DNA of 64,000 nt from Pedobacter duraquae (lineage in GTDB: Bacteria; Bacteroidota; Bacteroidia; Sphingobacteriales; Sphingobacteriaceae), in contig NZ_SNWM01000001.1 of NCBI RefSeq assembly GCF_004362245.1, positions 1,302,001-1,366,000 on the forward strand. The letters run 5' to 3'. Positions 1 through 8,807 of this stretch are shown one piece after another. Positions within the stretch are counted from its first letter, which is position 1. Each line of letters starts with the position of its first letter. Below the pieces are notes generated by a model, which was not told where the DNA came from, made no database searches, and saw nothing but the letters and a program-made list of their open reading frames with translations. The position numbers and the translations under genes were made by a program.

Positions 1-1308
1 CGTAGTGTAAGGCATCCCATTTTTACCCATCATCGGGATGTCGAAAGGCACCATCAATCTAGGTACAGACAGGTTGGCACTTAAGGAGAAGTCGCGCTGA
101 TAGATATCACTGAACAATGACCCACCGTTTCCAATCCTGGACTGAAGCCCACCCTTAACCTGGAACTCGAAGCGTTCTGCGCCTCTAAATATATTATTAT
201 TGGTATAGGTATTACTCAAAGTAAAACCAACTGTCCCGGCATTAAAGGGAACCTCCCCTTCAATCCTGTTGCTCATTCTCTTTTGGGGGATAAGCCGGAT
301 AACCGGTTCAACCTTATTAGAACTATCTTTAGCTTTCAAGTAGTCTATTTTAACATTCTTAAAAACATTGAGCTCGTAGAGCCGATCATATGTTAAACTT
401 TCATTAGTCACATTATAGATCTCTCCTTCTTTAATGAAATCATACCGTGTAATCGGATTTCTTCTGAAATGTCCGGACATATCGGTATAACGAATCCCAC
501 GCGCAATTCTGGGGTTTAATTTTACGGTATCCATCGATGGTGGAAAGCCATCTGTTGAAGGTGCTATTAAGATATTGGTCTCGCCTATTGTAAAAACGGA
601 ATGCGCTTTTTTTCCCTCCGGATTATCAACAATGACCTTGACATTGACCTTGTTATTATTCAAATTAGAATCAACTGAATATTTTACATAAGGGCGAAGG
701 AAATCAAAATAGCCATTCTGTTTCATCACTTCATAGATTTTCTCCCTTTCATACACCAGAGAATCATCGTCATATTGCATGCCTGCATGAAGATGGGTGA
801 AGTTATTTTTATTTTCCAGGTAGACTTTTTTTAGCGTTGAATCAGGAATCTCATAAGTAAATCTATTTACAGAAAACGGGGTACCAGGGTCAGCTTTAAA
901 GAAAACTTTAGCCCTTTGATCTTTGACTTCGATTTCAGATTTTACTTTCGCCTTAAAATAGCCTTTACTGATCAGGAACTTCTCGATCTGCGCTCTTGAA
1001 ATCTCTACCAGTGCACTATCAAGCAACGGTGCCGGTGTTCCAACCGATTTGGTTTTAAACAGACCATAAAAAATGTTGTACAAGCCAACATTTATACCGA
1101 ACCTGGGAGCCGGCCGGATGTCTTTCTGTACATAATTGTATGCTTCTTCATCAAAGGCCTTGGGAACACTGTCGATCTCTACCTTTTTCATGACCGATTG
1201 GTAGTCCTGAATGTACTTTGTAGAAGAGCATGCCGTGGCGAAAAGAATAATAAATAGTAATATTGCAGAAAACTTGTGCTTCTTTATCAAATCAAGGTAT
1301 GCTTTCAA
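1..1308 (-). CDS. TamL-like outer-membrane assembly lipoprotein (BamA/TamA family), 3' part cut by window
   Basis: Read on the minus strand, the frame stays open from base 1308 to the window edge (about 436 codons). The N-terminus is a lipoprotein signal: lysines, a hydrophobic run, then the lipobox FATAC followed by SS. POTRA-like repeats follow, then sequence matching the start of an Omp85 barrel (GTVGFTLSNTYTNNNIFRGAE). TamA in Proteobacteria is not lipidated; the lipid-modified Bacteroidota version is called TamL and acts with TamB in outer-membrane biogenesis. There is no in-frame ATG before the signal peptide. A stop lies at 1326-1324, so the start must be TTG at 1308 or TTG at 1290; the latter gives the cleaner signal MIKKHKFSAILLF. 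It runs head-to-head with the RNA methyltransferase gene. The barrel end lies outside the window. Confidence 0.85.
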   Translation of the reverse strand, partial: MKAYLDLIKKHKFSAILLFIILFATACSSTKYIQDYQSVMKKVEIDSVPKAFDEEAYNYVQKDIRPAPRFGINVGLYNIFYGLFKTKSVGTPAPLLDSALVEISRAQIEKFLISKGYFKAKVKSEIEVKDQRAKVFFKADPGTPFSVNRFTYEIPDSTLKKVYLENKNNFTHLHAGMQYDDDSLVYEREKIYEVMKQNGYFDFLRPYVKYSVDSNLNNNKVNVKVIVDNPEGKKAHSVFTIGETNILIAPSTDGFPPSMDTVKLNPRIARGIRYTDMSGHFRRNPITRYDFIKEGEIYNVTNESLTYDRLYELNVFKNVKIDYLKAKDSSNKVEPVIRLIPQKRMSNRIEGEVPFNAGTVGFTLSNTYTNNNIFRGAERFEFQVKGGLQSRIGNGGSLFSDIYQRDFSLSANLSVPRLMVPFDIPMMGKNGMPYTT

Positions 1309-2048
1309 AATCTCAGATAGGTTTTATTAAATCGTTACATCAAAAAAAGTACCGTAAAGAACATGGAATTTTTATTATTGAAGGAATAAAATCAATTCTG
1401 GAATTTATTCCTTCAGCATTCCAGATCCATACGATCTGTTATTTACCACAATATCAGTCTTTACTGCCGAAACTACCTTCAAATATAAAGTTATTTGAAG
1501 TAAACAACGCCGAACTGGAAAAGATTAGTACGTTGCAGGCTCCACAAGGCGTGCTGGCATTGGTACATATTCCAAAAGAAAGCAATTATTCCATAGCGGA
1601 TCTTAAAGGAAAATATAACCTGGTACTGGATGGCATACAGGACCCAGGGAATCTGGGAACCATCATCAGGACTGCCGATTGGTTTGGCTTTACTCAGGTG
1701 ATCTGTTCAGAAAACACGGTTGATGTTTACAACCCTAAAACGGCACAGGCAACTATGGGTTCTTTGGCGAGGGTTAAGATTTGGTATACTGACCTGGAGA
1801 TTTTACTTAAAGAAACTGATGTTCCAGTTTATGGGGCAATGCTGGACGGCAAAAATCTGTATGCGGTAAACTGGAGTCCGGAAGGTATCGTTTTATTGGG
1901 CAACGAAGGACAGGGTGTATCGGATGCCATAGGTGCTTTGATCAACGAATCCATCACAATTCCGAAGGTCGGCGCTGGTGAGTCTCTGAATGTTGCCATT
2001 TCCGCAGCGATCATTTGTTCGGAAATTAGCAGAATTTTACAGAAATAA
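1299..2048 (+). CDS. TrmH/SpoU-family RNA 2'-O-methyltransferase
   Basis: About 249 aa from ATG 1299. It has an N-terminal SpoU substrate-binding region (about residues 1-90) and a C-terminal SPOUT knot domain. The three family motifs are visible: DPGNLGTIIRTADWFG, LLGNEGQGVS and the ESLNVAISAAI segment. The family transfers a methyl group from S-adenosylmethionine to a ribose in rRNA or tRNA; the exact target cannot be told from sequence. I chose ATG 1299 over an upstream ATG at 1263 because MLSKSQIGFIKSLHQKKYRKE is the usual family N-terminus and the extra 12 residues are unlike it. The start overlaps the oppositely oriented start region of the TamL-like gene. Confidence 0.9.
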   Translation: MLSKSQIGFIKSLHQKKYRKEHGIFIIEGIKSILEFIPSAFQIHTICYLPQYQSLLPKLPSNIKLFEVNNAELEKISTLQAPQGVLALVHIPKESNYSIADLKGKYNLVLDGIQDPGNLGTIIRTADWFGFTQVICSENTVDVYNPKTAQATMGSLARVKIWYTDLEILLKETDVPVYGAMLDGKNLYAVNWSPEGIVLLGNEGQGVSDAIGALINESITIPKVGAGESLNVAISAAIICSEISRILQK

Positions 2049-2049
2049 A

Positions 2050-2079
2050 TTGCATAGTAACTTATAATTGCTATTTTTG
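2050..2079 (+). promoter_or_regulatory. Promoter of tRNA-Cys
   Basis: TTG at 2050-2052, a 19-base spacer, and TATTTTTG at 2072-2079 match the Bacteroidota -33/-7 promoter (TTTG-N19-TANNTTTG). The mature tRNA starts 18 bases downstream. Confidence 0.6.
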
Positions 2080-2097
2080 CAGCCTGAATTTAAACAG

Positions 2098-2171
2098 GGT
2101 CGAGTGGCCGAGTGGCTAGGCAGAGGTCTGCAAAACCTCGTACAGCGGTTCGAATCCGCTCTCGACCTCCA
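2098..2171 (+). tRNA. tRNA-Cys (GCA)
   Basis: A 74-base cloverleaf. The acceptor stem GGTCGAG (2098-2104) pairs with CTCGACC (2161-2167). The anticodon stem GAGGT/ACCTC encloses the loop CTGCAAA with anticodon GCA, and the T-loop is GTTCGAATC-like. Position 73 is T, the identity element of tRNA-Cys, and CCA is encoded at 2169-2171. Confidence 0.96.
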
Positions 2172-2206
2172 GATTTTTATTAATTAAAAACATAAAGCTT
2201 AAGACA

Positions 2207-2380
2207 ATGGCAGTTACAAGATTAAAAAGAAAAGACAGAAAAAATAAAACAACTTCACGTTTGGAAGTTAAGACTTTGAAATTAGCAACTAACATTGAAT
2301 TGGGAAGCCGTTCACGTCAGTCAACTACAGATCAATTGGCTATCAACAATGCATTACTTGCTAAATTAGCACAAGCATAA
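2207..2380 (+). CDS. Small basic conserved-looking protein (57 aa), function unknown
   Basis: The ATG at 2207 lies 35 bases after tRNA-Cys, and a strong terminator follows its stop. The protein starts MAVTRLKRKDRKNKTTSR and is very basic in its first 25 residues. The second half is neutral and helical-looking (TDQLAINNALLAKLAQA). There is no signal peptide, membrane segment or cysteine. The size, charge and placement behind a tRNA, probably in the same transcript, resemble a ribosome-associated or RNA-binding protein. I do not recognise the family with certainty. A Bacteroidota-specific ribosomal protein is one possibility, but this is inference. Confidence 0.75.
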   Translation: MAVTRLKRKDRKNKTTSRLEVKTLKLATNIELGSRSRQSTTDQLAINNALLAKLAQA

Positions 2381-2400
2381 TTGATTTAATTCAAGGCATA

Positions 2401-2431
2401 AAAAAACCGCTGTTTCACACAGCGGTTTTTT
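2401..2431. terminator. Bidirectional intrinsic terminator
   Basis: The stem AACCGCTG (2405-2412) pairs with CAGCGGTT (2420-2427) and is flanked by A and T runs on both sides. It lies between the converging 57-aa gene and pyrD and can serve both. Confidence 0.85.
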
Positions 2432-2443
2432 TATGCCTTATTT

Positions 2444-3472
2444 TTAGACTAAAGCCTTGCAAATTCGTTTTACCAATTCTGGGCCTTCATAAATAAAGCC
2501 TGTATATAGTTGGATCAGGGAAGCCCCCGCCGCAAGTTTCTCTTTGGCATCTTCGGGAGAATGGATACCCCCCACCCCGATAATTGGGAACGCTCTGCCC
2601 GACTTGTCGGACAGATAACGGATAACTTCTGTAGACCGTTGTGTTAGTGGCTTGCCACTTAGGCCGCCCATTTCTGCAGTCGATTTATCTGTGCCTGACA
2701 GTTTAGACCTATCTATAGTCGTATTGGTGGCTATTACCCCGGCAATTCCAGTTTCTTTAACAATGTCGATAATATCATCCAGTTGCTCGTTGGTCAGATC
2801 TGGCGCTATTTTCAATAGAACTGGTCGAGTGATACCATTTTTTCCATTTCGTTGTTGCAGCGCATTCAGTATCGCCGTGAGTGGGCCTTTCTCCTGCAAC
2901 TCCCTCAAACCGGGTGTATTTGGAGAACTTACGTTAACCACAAAATAATCGACCACATCAAACAGTCTGTCGAAACACTTGATATAATCGCTGACAGCAT
3001 CTTCATTAGGAGTATTTTTATTTTTACCGATGTTTCCACCAATCACAATGTCAGCATCATTTTCGCGCAGCAATCGTAATCGTTCAGCAAGGATATCGAC
3101 TCCTTTATTGTTGAAACCCATCCTGTTGATCAATGCATCGTTGTCTGTGAGCCTGAACATCCTGGGCTTATCATTTCCAGGTTGCGGAAGTGGTGTAACA
3201 GTACCCACCTCGATAAAACCGAAACCAAGGTTACTCAAAACTTCTACATATTCTCCGTTTTTATCAAAACCTGCGGCAAGCCCTACCGGATTCCTGAATT
3301 TGATTCCAAAAACCTCTCTTTCAAGTCCTTTAATATGGACATCAAAGCTGCTGCGCAGTATTGTTTTGCCCAGGGGAAAATAATCATTGAACCATTTGAG
3401 TTTGTCGGTTACAAAATGGTGAACCTTTTCTGGATCAAAACGAAAGAAAACAGGTTTAATTAAACGATACAT
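2444..3472 (-). CDS. pyrD: Dihydroorotate dehydrogenase (quinone), class 2
   Basis: 342 aa, normal length for class 2 PyrD. It oxidises dihydroorotate to orotate in pyrimidine synthesis and passes electrons to membrane quinone. The FMN and substrate motifs appear in order: [23 protein letters not shown] with the catalytic serine of class 2, [21 protein letters not shown] and GVGGI. The N-terminal helix region ([20 protein letters not shown]) is the membrane-associating part typical of class 2 and absent from class 1 enzymes. It stands alone, divergent from the ABC-F gene with 60 bases between starts. Confidence 0.95.
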   Translation of the reverse strand: MYRLIKPVFFRFDPEKVHHFVTDKLKWFNDYFPLGKTILRSSFDVHIKGLEREVFGIKFRNPVGLAAGFDKNGEYVEVLSNLGFGFIEVGTVTPLPQPGNDKPRMFRLTDNDALINRMGFNNKGVDILAERLRLLRENDADIVIGGNIGKNKNTPNEDAVSDYIKCFDRLFDVVDYFVVNVSSPNTPGLRELQEKGPLTAILNALQQRNGKNGITRPVLLKIAPDLTNEQLDDIIDIVKETGIAGVIATNTTIDRSKLSGTDKSTAEMGGLSGKPLTQRSTEVIRYLSDKSGRAFPIIGVGGIHSPEDAKEKLAAGASLIQLYTGFIYEGPELVKRICKALV

Positions 3473-3517
3473 GCCACGAAGATAGGACGTTTGTATAAAA
3501 ATTGCGTCTAAAAATCG

Positions 3518-3525
3518 TATTTTTG
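3518..3525 (+). promoter_or_regulatory. -7 promoter box of the ABC-F gene
   Basis: TATTTTTG matches TANNTTTG. Only 7 bases separate it from the ATG at 3533, so the mRNA should have almost no leader. No convincing -33 TTTG sits at the ideal spacing. Confidence 0.45.
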
Positions 3526-3532
3526 CAGCAAC

Positions 3533-5443
3533 ATGATTTCTATAAACGATTTAACCTTCCTTATTGGCTCAAGAGCCTTATACGATGAAGCAGACTGGCA
3601 TATCAAACCGGGTGAAAGAATTGGCCTTATTGGCGCTAATGGTACCGGTAAGTCTACACTGCTAAAGATAATTGTCGGCGAGTATGCGCCTTCATCAGGC
3701 TCGATATCAATGGCCAAAGACCTAAAAATCGGTTATCTGAACCAGGATTTACTTTCTTACGATTCACACCACAGCATATTACATGTAGCTATGGAAGCTT
3801 TTGAGCGCCAAAACCAGCTACATGATGAAATTGAAGAGTTACTTAAAACGATAGAAACTGATTACTCAGAAGAAGTTTTAAACAAGCTTAGTGATAAGCA
3901 GCAGGAGTTCGAAGCCTTAGACGGTTATAATATTGAGTACAGGGCGAATGAAATCCTTGCTGGTCTTGGATTCAGTACAGCTGATCAGCACCGTCCATTG
4001 AATACGTTTTCAGGAGGCTGGAGAATGCGGGTGATGTTGGCTAAGATCCTATTGCAGACACCTGACATCCTGTTGCTGGATGAGCCTACCAACCACATGG
4101 ATTTACCCTCCATTAAATGGCTGGAGACTTACCTGATGGGCTTCGAAGGAGCGATTGTAATTGTTTCTCACGATAGATACTTCCTGGATAAGGTAGTTAA
4201 TAAAATTGTAGAATCCCGCAAAGGTAAATTAACTCCGTATGCAGGTAACTATAGCTTCTATCTGGAGGAAAAAGCGCTACGTGGAGAGATTCAAAAAGGT
4301 GAATTTAAAAACCAGCAGGCTAAGATTAAACAAGAAGAACGTTTGATCGAGCGTTTCCGTGCTAAAGCTTCTAAAGCTAAAATGGCACAGTCGCGCATGA
4401 AAGCATTAGACAAGATGGAACGTGTAGAAGATGTTGACGATGATAACCCAACGGTTAACTTCAAGTTCAAATTCTCTAAACCTTCAGGCCGCCATGTGAT
4501 CAAAGTAGAAGATGCCACAAAAAGCTACCCTAATGTAGATATTCTGGAAAATGCTGAAGGACTGATTGAGAAAGGTGACAAAATTGCGTTGATCGGTGCC
4601 AATGGTAAAGGTAAATCCACTTTGCTTAGAATTATTGCAGGAGCCGAAGGTTTTGAGGGTAAGGTAGAGACTGGTCACAATGTAACTACAACCTTCTTTG
4701 CTCAGCATCAGTTGGAATCTTTACATCTGGGCAATACCATTTTAGAAGAGCTGCAGGCTTTTGCACCCAAACATACAGACACAGAATTACGTGGTATCCT
4801 GGGATGTTTCCTGTTTACCGGGGATGATGTGTTTAAGAAAATCAGGGTTTTATCCGGAGGAGAGAAATCGAGGGTTGCTTTGGCTAAATCGCTAACTACA
4901 GATTCTAACTTCCTGATTCTCGATGAGCCTACAAATCACCTGGACATCCAGTCTGTAAACATCCTTATTCAGGCATTACAGCAGTATGAAGGCACTTTTA
5001 TCTCCGTATCTCACGATAGGTATTTCCTGGATAACGTAGCAAATAAGATCTGGTTTATTGAAGATAAAGACATCAAAGAATATCCAGGCACCTATGCTGA
5101 GTATGAAGAATGGAATAGCAAAAGACCGCCAGCGGCACCGACCACGATTCCTGTAAAGGCACAAAAAGAAGTGAAGCCTAAGGTGGCGGAAGAAAAACCT
5201 GCTAACCAGCAATCTCAGTTAAAAAAATTAAACGAGCAGTTACAGAAAAGAGAAAAAGAAATCTCTGACCTTGAAACTCAGGTTAAGGAGATTGAAACAG
5301 AGCTTGCAGACGATCAGGTGTATGGCAACCCGGCGAAACTCGCTGAAGCCAATAAGAAATATCAAGGCGCCAAGCAGGAACTCGATAAAGCCCAGAAAGT
5401 TTGGGAAGATCTTGCTGCGGAAATTATGGAAATAGAAGGCTAA
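3533..5443 (+). CDS. ABC-F family ATPase (Uup/EttA-like), ribosome-associated
   Basis: 636 aa with two ABC cassettes and no membrane segments. Cassette 1 has Walker [10 protein letters not shown] at about 34-42, the signature FSGGWRMRV and Walker [10 protein letters not shown]. Cassette 2 has [23 protein letters not shown] and [11 protein letters not shown]. Between them is the charged ABC-F linker, rich in [18 protein letters not shown]. The last 80 residues (from about 555) are a lysine/glutamate-rich coiled coil like the C-terminal domain of Uup. ABC-F proteins act on the ribosome in translation or quality control; some give antibiotic resistance. Nothing here points to a resistance type. 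Its stop TAA overlaps the next gene's ATG (TAATG). Confidence 0.9.
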   Translation: MISINDLTFLIGSRALYDEADWHIKPGERIGLIGANGTGKSTLLKIIVGEYAPSSGSISMAKDLKIGYLNQDLLSYDSHHSILHVAMEAFERQNQLHDEIEELLKTIETDYSEEVLNKLSDKQQEFEALDGYNIEYRANEILAGLGFSTADQHRPLNTFSGGWRMRVMLAKILLQTPDILLLDEPTNHMDLPSIKWLETYLMGFEGAIVIVSHDRYFLDKVVNKIVESRKGKLTPYAGNYSFYLEEKALRGEIQKGEFKNQQAKIKQEERLIERFRAKASKAKMAQSRMKALDKMERVEDVDDDNPTVNFKFKFSKPSGRHVIKVEDATKSYPNVDILENAEGLIEKGDKIALIGANGKGKSTLLRIIAGAEGFEGKVETGHNVTTTFFAQHQLESLHLGNTILEELQAFAPKHTDTELRGILGCFLFTGDDVFKKIRVLSGGEKSRVALAKSLTTDSNFLILDEPTNHLDIQSVNILIQALQQYEGTFISVSHDRYFLDNVANKIWFIEDKDIKEYPGTYAEYEEWNSKRPPAAPTTIPVKAQKEVKPKVAEEKPANQQSQLKKLNEQLQKREKEISDLETQVKEIETELADDQVYGNPAKLAEANKKYQGAKQELDKAQKVWEDLAAEIMEIEG

Positions 5444-6705
5444 TGAAGAAATTGGGGGGACTGCTTTTAATACTGACCGCCTGTATGCACTTTGCTGTTG
5501 CACAACAGCCCTTTGCATACGAGAATAAGGTTTACCAGCCACAGATAAAAACTGTGATCTGTGCGAACAGCAACAAGGAGCAGTCCCTACCCGTTATACT
5601 TCTCAATTCAGGAGAACAGATCGATTTTTCTTTTGATGATCTGGATGGAGGAAGTAAAAACTATTGGTATACGATAGAACACTGCACATCCGACTGGAAG
5701 TCATCAAGGCTCTCGCCGCTGGATTACCTGAATAGTTATGCTGATGATCGGATTGTGGATTATGAATATTCGTCAAACACCTTACAAAAGTTTACGCATT
5801 ATAGTCTGAGGTTTCCCAATCAGCAAATTGCGCCTAAGCTAACAGGCAACTACCTATTAAAAGTATACCTGGATGGAAATATTCAGAACGCGGTGGTATC
5901 CCAACGTTTTTATGTAGTAGAGAATCTTGTAAACGCGGGGATCGAAATTGTTCCCAGTTCACAGGTTCCTTTACGGTCTACCAACCAAAAGATCAATTTC
6001 ACTATCTTCCATACTATTCCTATTCAAAATCCGTATACCGATATCAAAGCGGTACTGATGCAGAATGGTATCAGTCAGACGGCAATTACGAATACTAAAC
6101 CCACGTTTGTGAGACAGGGTGCCATCGTTTATAATGATCTGCTCAGCAATGATTTTCCCGGAGGCAATGAGTTCAGGAAGTTCGACATCCGAAGTATCAG
6201 GTACAAGGGAGAACATGTGCAGGAGATTCTTAGAGATACCGCTTTAAACGTATTTCTATTTGCCGATGGTGGTAGTAACTCCCGCTATGCCAGCGTATAT
6301 GATGAAAATGGAAACTTCTTTATTCGTAATCAGGATGGCAGAGATCAAAATACTGATAGTGATTACGCCCATGTATTATTCACACTTAGTGCAAAGCCGC
6401 CTGCCGGCAAAGGGGATGTATATGTTGCAGGACGATTTAACGATTATGCCATAAACGCTGAAAACAAAATGACGTTTGACGCAGGAAGGAATCGTTTCTA
6501 CACAAGCATTTTTTTGAAACAGGGTGTTTACGACTACAAATATTTCTGGAAAGATGCCGAAACCGGCAAGGTTAACGACATCTTTTTCGAGGGCTCTTTT
6601 TTTGAGACCGACAATACCTATCAGGTATTTGTATATTACCGCAAGCCCGGTGGACGTTGGGATGAGCTTATCGGCTATACGAATGTCAGCAACAAAAGAA
6701 GGTAA
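5443..6705 (+). CDS. Type IX secretion system Plug-type protein (DUF5103 family)
   Basis: 420 aa from ATG 5443, whose A is shared with the TAA of the ABC-F gene, so the two are probably translationally coupled. A Sec signal peptide ([21 protein letters not shown]) is followed by beta-rich sequence containing the family's YWYTIEHCTSDWKSS and FDIRSIRYKG segments and ending in a carbohydrate-binding-like fold (YVAGRFNDYAIN). In Flavobacterium johnsoniae a DUF5103 protein called Plug closes the periplasmic end of the SprA channel of the T9SS translocon. No other T9SS gene is near, which is usual because T9SS genes are scattered. An upstream ATG at 5401 was rejected since it would add 14 residues before the signal peptide. 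Confidence 0.85.
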   Translation: MKKLGGLLLILTACMHFAVAQQPFAYENKVYQPQIKTVICANSNKEQSLPVILLNSGEQIDFSFDDLDGGSKNYWYTIEHCTSDWKSSRLSPLDYLNSYADDRIVDYEYSSNTLQKFTHYSLRFPNQQIAPKLTGNYLLKVYLDGNIQNAVVSQRFYVVENLVNAGIEIVPSSQVPLRSTNQKINFTIFHTIPIQNPYTDIKAVLMQNGISQTAITNTKPTFVRQGAIVYNDLLSNDFPGGNEFRKFDIRSIRYKGEHVQEILRDTALNVFLFADGGSNSRYASVYDENGNFFIRNQDGRDQNTDSDYAHVLFTLSAKPPAGKGDVYVAGRFNDYAINAENKMTFDAGRNRFYTSIFLKQGVYDYKYFWKDAETGKVNDIFFEGSFFETDNTYQVFVYYRKPGGRWDELIGYTNVSNKRR

Positions 6706-8196
6706 TTAATCCTTTTTCAAAACCCATACCGCAACACTTTCTCCATCACAATGGAAATCTCCCCAGCCTTCGTCATTAATATGAACGCTGTCTTTACGTC
6801 GACCTAAAGCATCGATAAATTCCTTGCCGGTATGTTCGGCACCAACCTCCATTGTTTTCCAGCCTTCATCGCCATTGCTCATTACTACAGCAATAGCCGA
6901 TCCTTCGTGTTCCTCATCACCAGATCGTGTCCAACCGATACAATTGGGATGATCAAAGTAATCCCGCTGCATGCCATAAGATAAACGCTTGCGAATATCT
7001 GTCAGCACTGTTAGCTCAGGCAGAAATACCAGCTCTACTTCAACCGTTTCACCTTCAGCATTTTGATCGCTGTACTTACATCCGTACAAATCCGGAAAAA
7101 ATACACATGGGATACCCTGCTCACGCAATAAGATGAGGGCATAGCCCAAAGGCCTGAACCAATATTCCACATAAGACTCCAGTGCCTGTAAGGGCTGTGA
7201 ATCGTGGTTATCAACAAAAGTGATTGACAAGTTTGGATGGGTTTGCGTTAAAGTACCTTCGAAGATTTTAGTCAGGTCGTAGCCCTGCCGTTCATCTCCC
7301 GCCCGGTGAAAATTCATATGCAAAAGCGAGTCAAAAAGCTGCATCCGCCCTTCAGTTTCATCGACATATTGTTGCAGGATATGCACTTCATCAGTGATCC
7401 AATTTTCGGCAACGATGAAGAACTTCTGATCAAAAGTTGCATTCATGTGGTCAATCCACTCGTTTAAAAAACCGGTTGAGATATGCTTCACCGCATCTAG
7501 CCTGAACCCACGCATACCACATGTTTTATAATACCATTCACCCCAACGTTTCAGCTCTTCACGCACTTCCTTGTTGCGGAAGTCGATATCGTTAAACATC
7601 AGATAATCATAGTTACCCATTTCAGATGATGGCACCTCTTCCCAGGCATCGCCATACTGATTCTGTATGGAAAAGATGCCTGTTTCTTTAAGGTCTTCTG
7701 CCCAGTCTATTCCACTGAAGCAATGCTGATCCCAGATAAACTCAGAATATTTCCCCTTTCTGCCAGGGAAAGTAAACTTCGTCCATGCATCAATTTCGAA
7801 TACATCTGAAATAAACTGATTCCTGTTGTCCGGATTTACCCGGCGCACCGGAATCCTTTCCAGCTCATCAGCGCCGGCCTTGTGATTTACCACCACATCG
7901 GCCATTACCGTAATGTGCCTATCCTGCAAGGTCTTTATCGCATTAATATATTCATCTTTAGACCCATACCTGGTCACAACGGAATTCTTTTGGTCAAACT
8001 CACCTAAGTCATATAGGTCATAACAATCATATCCTGTGGAGGTAACACCTGAGGTCGACTTGTACGCTGGCGGCAACCATACCATGGTAACTCCTATTTC
8101 TTCTAAATGCTGAGCTTCTTTAGCAGCTTTAACCCAAAGCTTTTCTTCTTCATTATAATACCAGTGAAAATACTGGATCAGTGTTTCATTAACCAT
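6706..8196 (-). CDS. Cytoplasmic alpha-amylase (GH13, subfamily 5-like)
   Basis: 496 aa with no signal peptide; the N-terminus NETLIQYFHWYYNE is typical of intracellular GH13_5 amylases such as E. coli AmyA. The conserved regions are present: DVVVNHKAG, GFRLDAVKHI with the nucleophile Asp, FIVAENW with the acid/base Glu, and TFVDNHDSQP with the transition-state Asp. It hydrolyses internal alpha-1,4 bonds of starch- or glycogen-like polymers in the cytoplasm. No sus-like transport genes are nearby, so a role in recycling stored glucan is more likely than starch uptake. Its stop abuts the Plug gene stop. Confidence 0.93.
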   Translation of the reverse strand: MVNETLIQYFHWYYNEEEKLWVKAAKEAQHLEEIGVTMVWLPPAYKSTSGVTSTGYDCYDLYDLGEFDQKNSVVTRYGSKDEYINAIKTLQDRHITVMADVVVNHKAGADELERIPVRRVNPDNRNQFISDVFEIDAWTKFTFPGRKGKYSEFIWDQHCFSGIDWAEDLKETGIFSIQNQYGDAWEEVPSSEMGNYDYLMFNDIDFRNKEVREELKRWGEWYYKTCGMRGFRLDAVKHISTGFLNEWIDHMNATFDQKFFIVAENWITDEVHILQQYVDETEGRMQLFDSLLHMNFHRAGDERQGYDLTKIFEGTLTQTHPNLSITFVDNHDSQPLQALESYVEYWFRPLGYALILLREQGIPCVFFPDLYGCKYSDQNAEGETVEVELVFLPELTVLTDIRKRLSYGMQRDYFDHPNCIGWTRSGDEEHEGSAIAVVMSNGDEGWKTMEVGAEHTGKEFIDALGRRKDSVHINDEGWGDFHCDGESVAVWVLKKD

Positions 8197-8257
8197 TCTT
8201 TAAGTTTAAGCTTGTTTGGAAGGGACGATACCATAACACGTTTCTTACATTTTTGTT

Positions 8258-8265
8258 TACTTTTG
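8258..8265 (+). promoter_or_regulatory. -7 promoter box of the thioesterase gene
   Basis: TACTTTTG fits TANNTTTG. It ends 8 bases before the ATG at 8274, predicting a very short or absent leader. Confidence 0.45.
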
Positions 8266-8273
8266 CGGTTAAC

Positions 8274-8798
8274 ATGAGCATTAAACATAAAAACCCAACG
8301 CACTCATTCACGATCATGAATGAGCTTGTATTACCTAATGATACCAATACCCTAAATAATTTAATGGGTGGCCGGCTTTTACATTGGATGGATATTGCGG
8401 CGGCTATTTCTGCCCAAAAACACTGCAACAGAATTGTTGTTACCGCTTCTGTGGATAATGTTTCTTTCAAACAACCCATTAAACTGGGTGATGTGATCAC
8501 TATTGAAGCCAAGGTAACACGCTCTTTCAATACTTCTGTAGAGGTGCGGTTAGATGTATGGGCAGAAAATATTCCTTCAGGTGCCCGGGCTAAATCGAAT
8601 GAAGCGTATTATACTTTTGTAGCGGTAGATCAAAGTGGCCGGACAATACCTGTGCCTGAACTTGTACCGGAAACAGCAGAGGAAATTGAACTATATGCCG
8701 GCGCTTTACGCCGCAGGCAGCTGAGATTGGTATTATCAGGAAAGATGCTCCCTGAAGACGCCAATGAACTTAAAGCACTATTTTTTAAAGCAGAATAA
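8274..8798 (+). CDS. Acyl-CoA thioesterase, hotdog fold
   Basis: 174 aa from ATG 8274. It shows the hotdog acyl-CoA hydrolase pattern: a first helix preceded by NLMGGRLLHWMDIAAAISAQKH (broken here only by the known Asp in WMD), then the central strand ASVDNVSFKQPIKLGDVITIEAKV. The family cleaves acyl-CoA to free acid and CoA; the chain-length preference cannot be read. ATG 8253 would add seven residues and overlap the promoter box, so 8274 is preferred. It probably shares a transcript with the antiporter gene, which begins 10 bases after its stop. Confidence 0.85.
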   Translation: MSIKHKNPTHSFTIMNELVLPNDTNTLNNLMGGRLLHWMDIAAAISAQKHCNRIVVTASVDNVSFKQPIKLGDVITIEAKVTRSFNTSVEVRLDVWAENIPSGARAKSNEAYYTFVAVDQSGRTIPVPELVPETAEEIELYAGALRRRQLRLVLSGKMLPEDANELKALFFKAE

Positions 8799-8807
8799 CC
8801 GGGAAAT

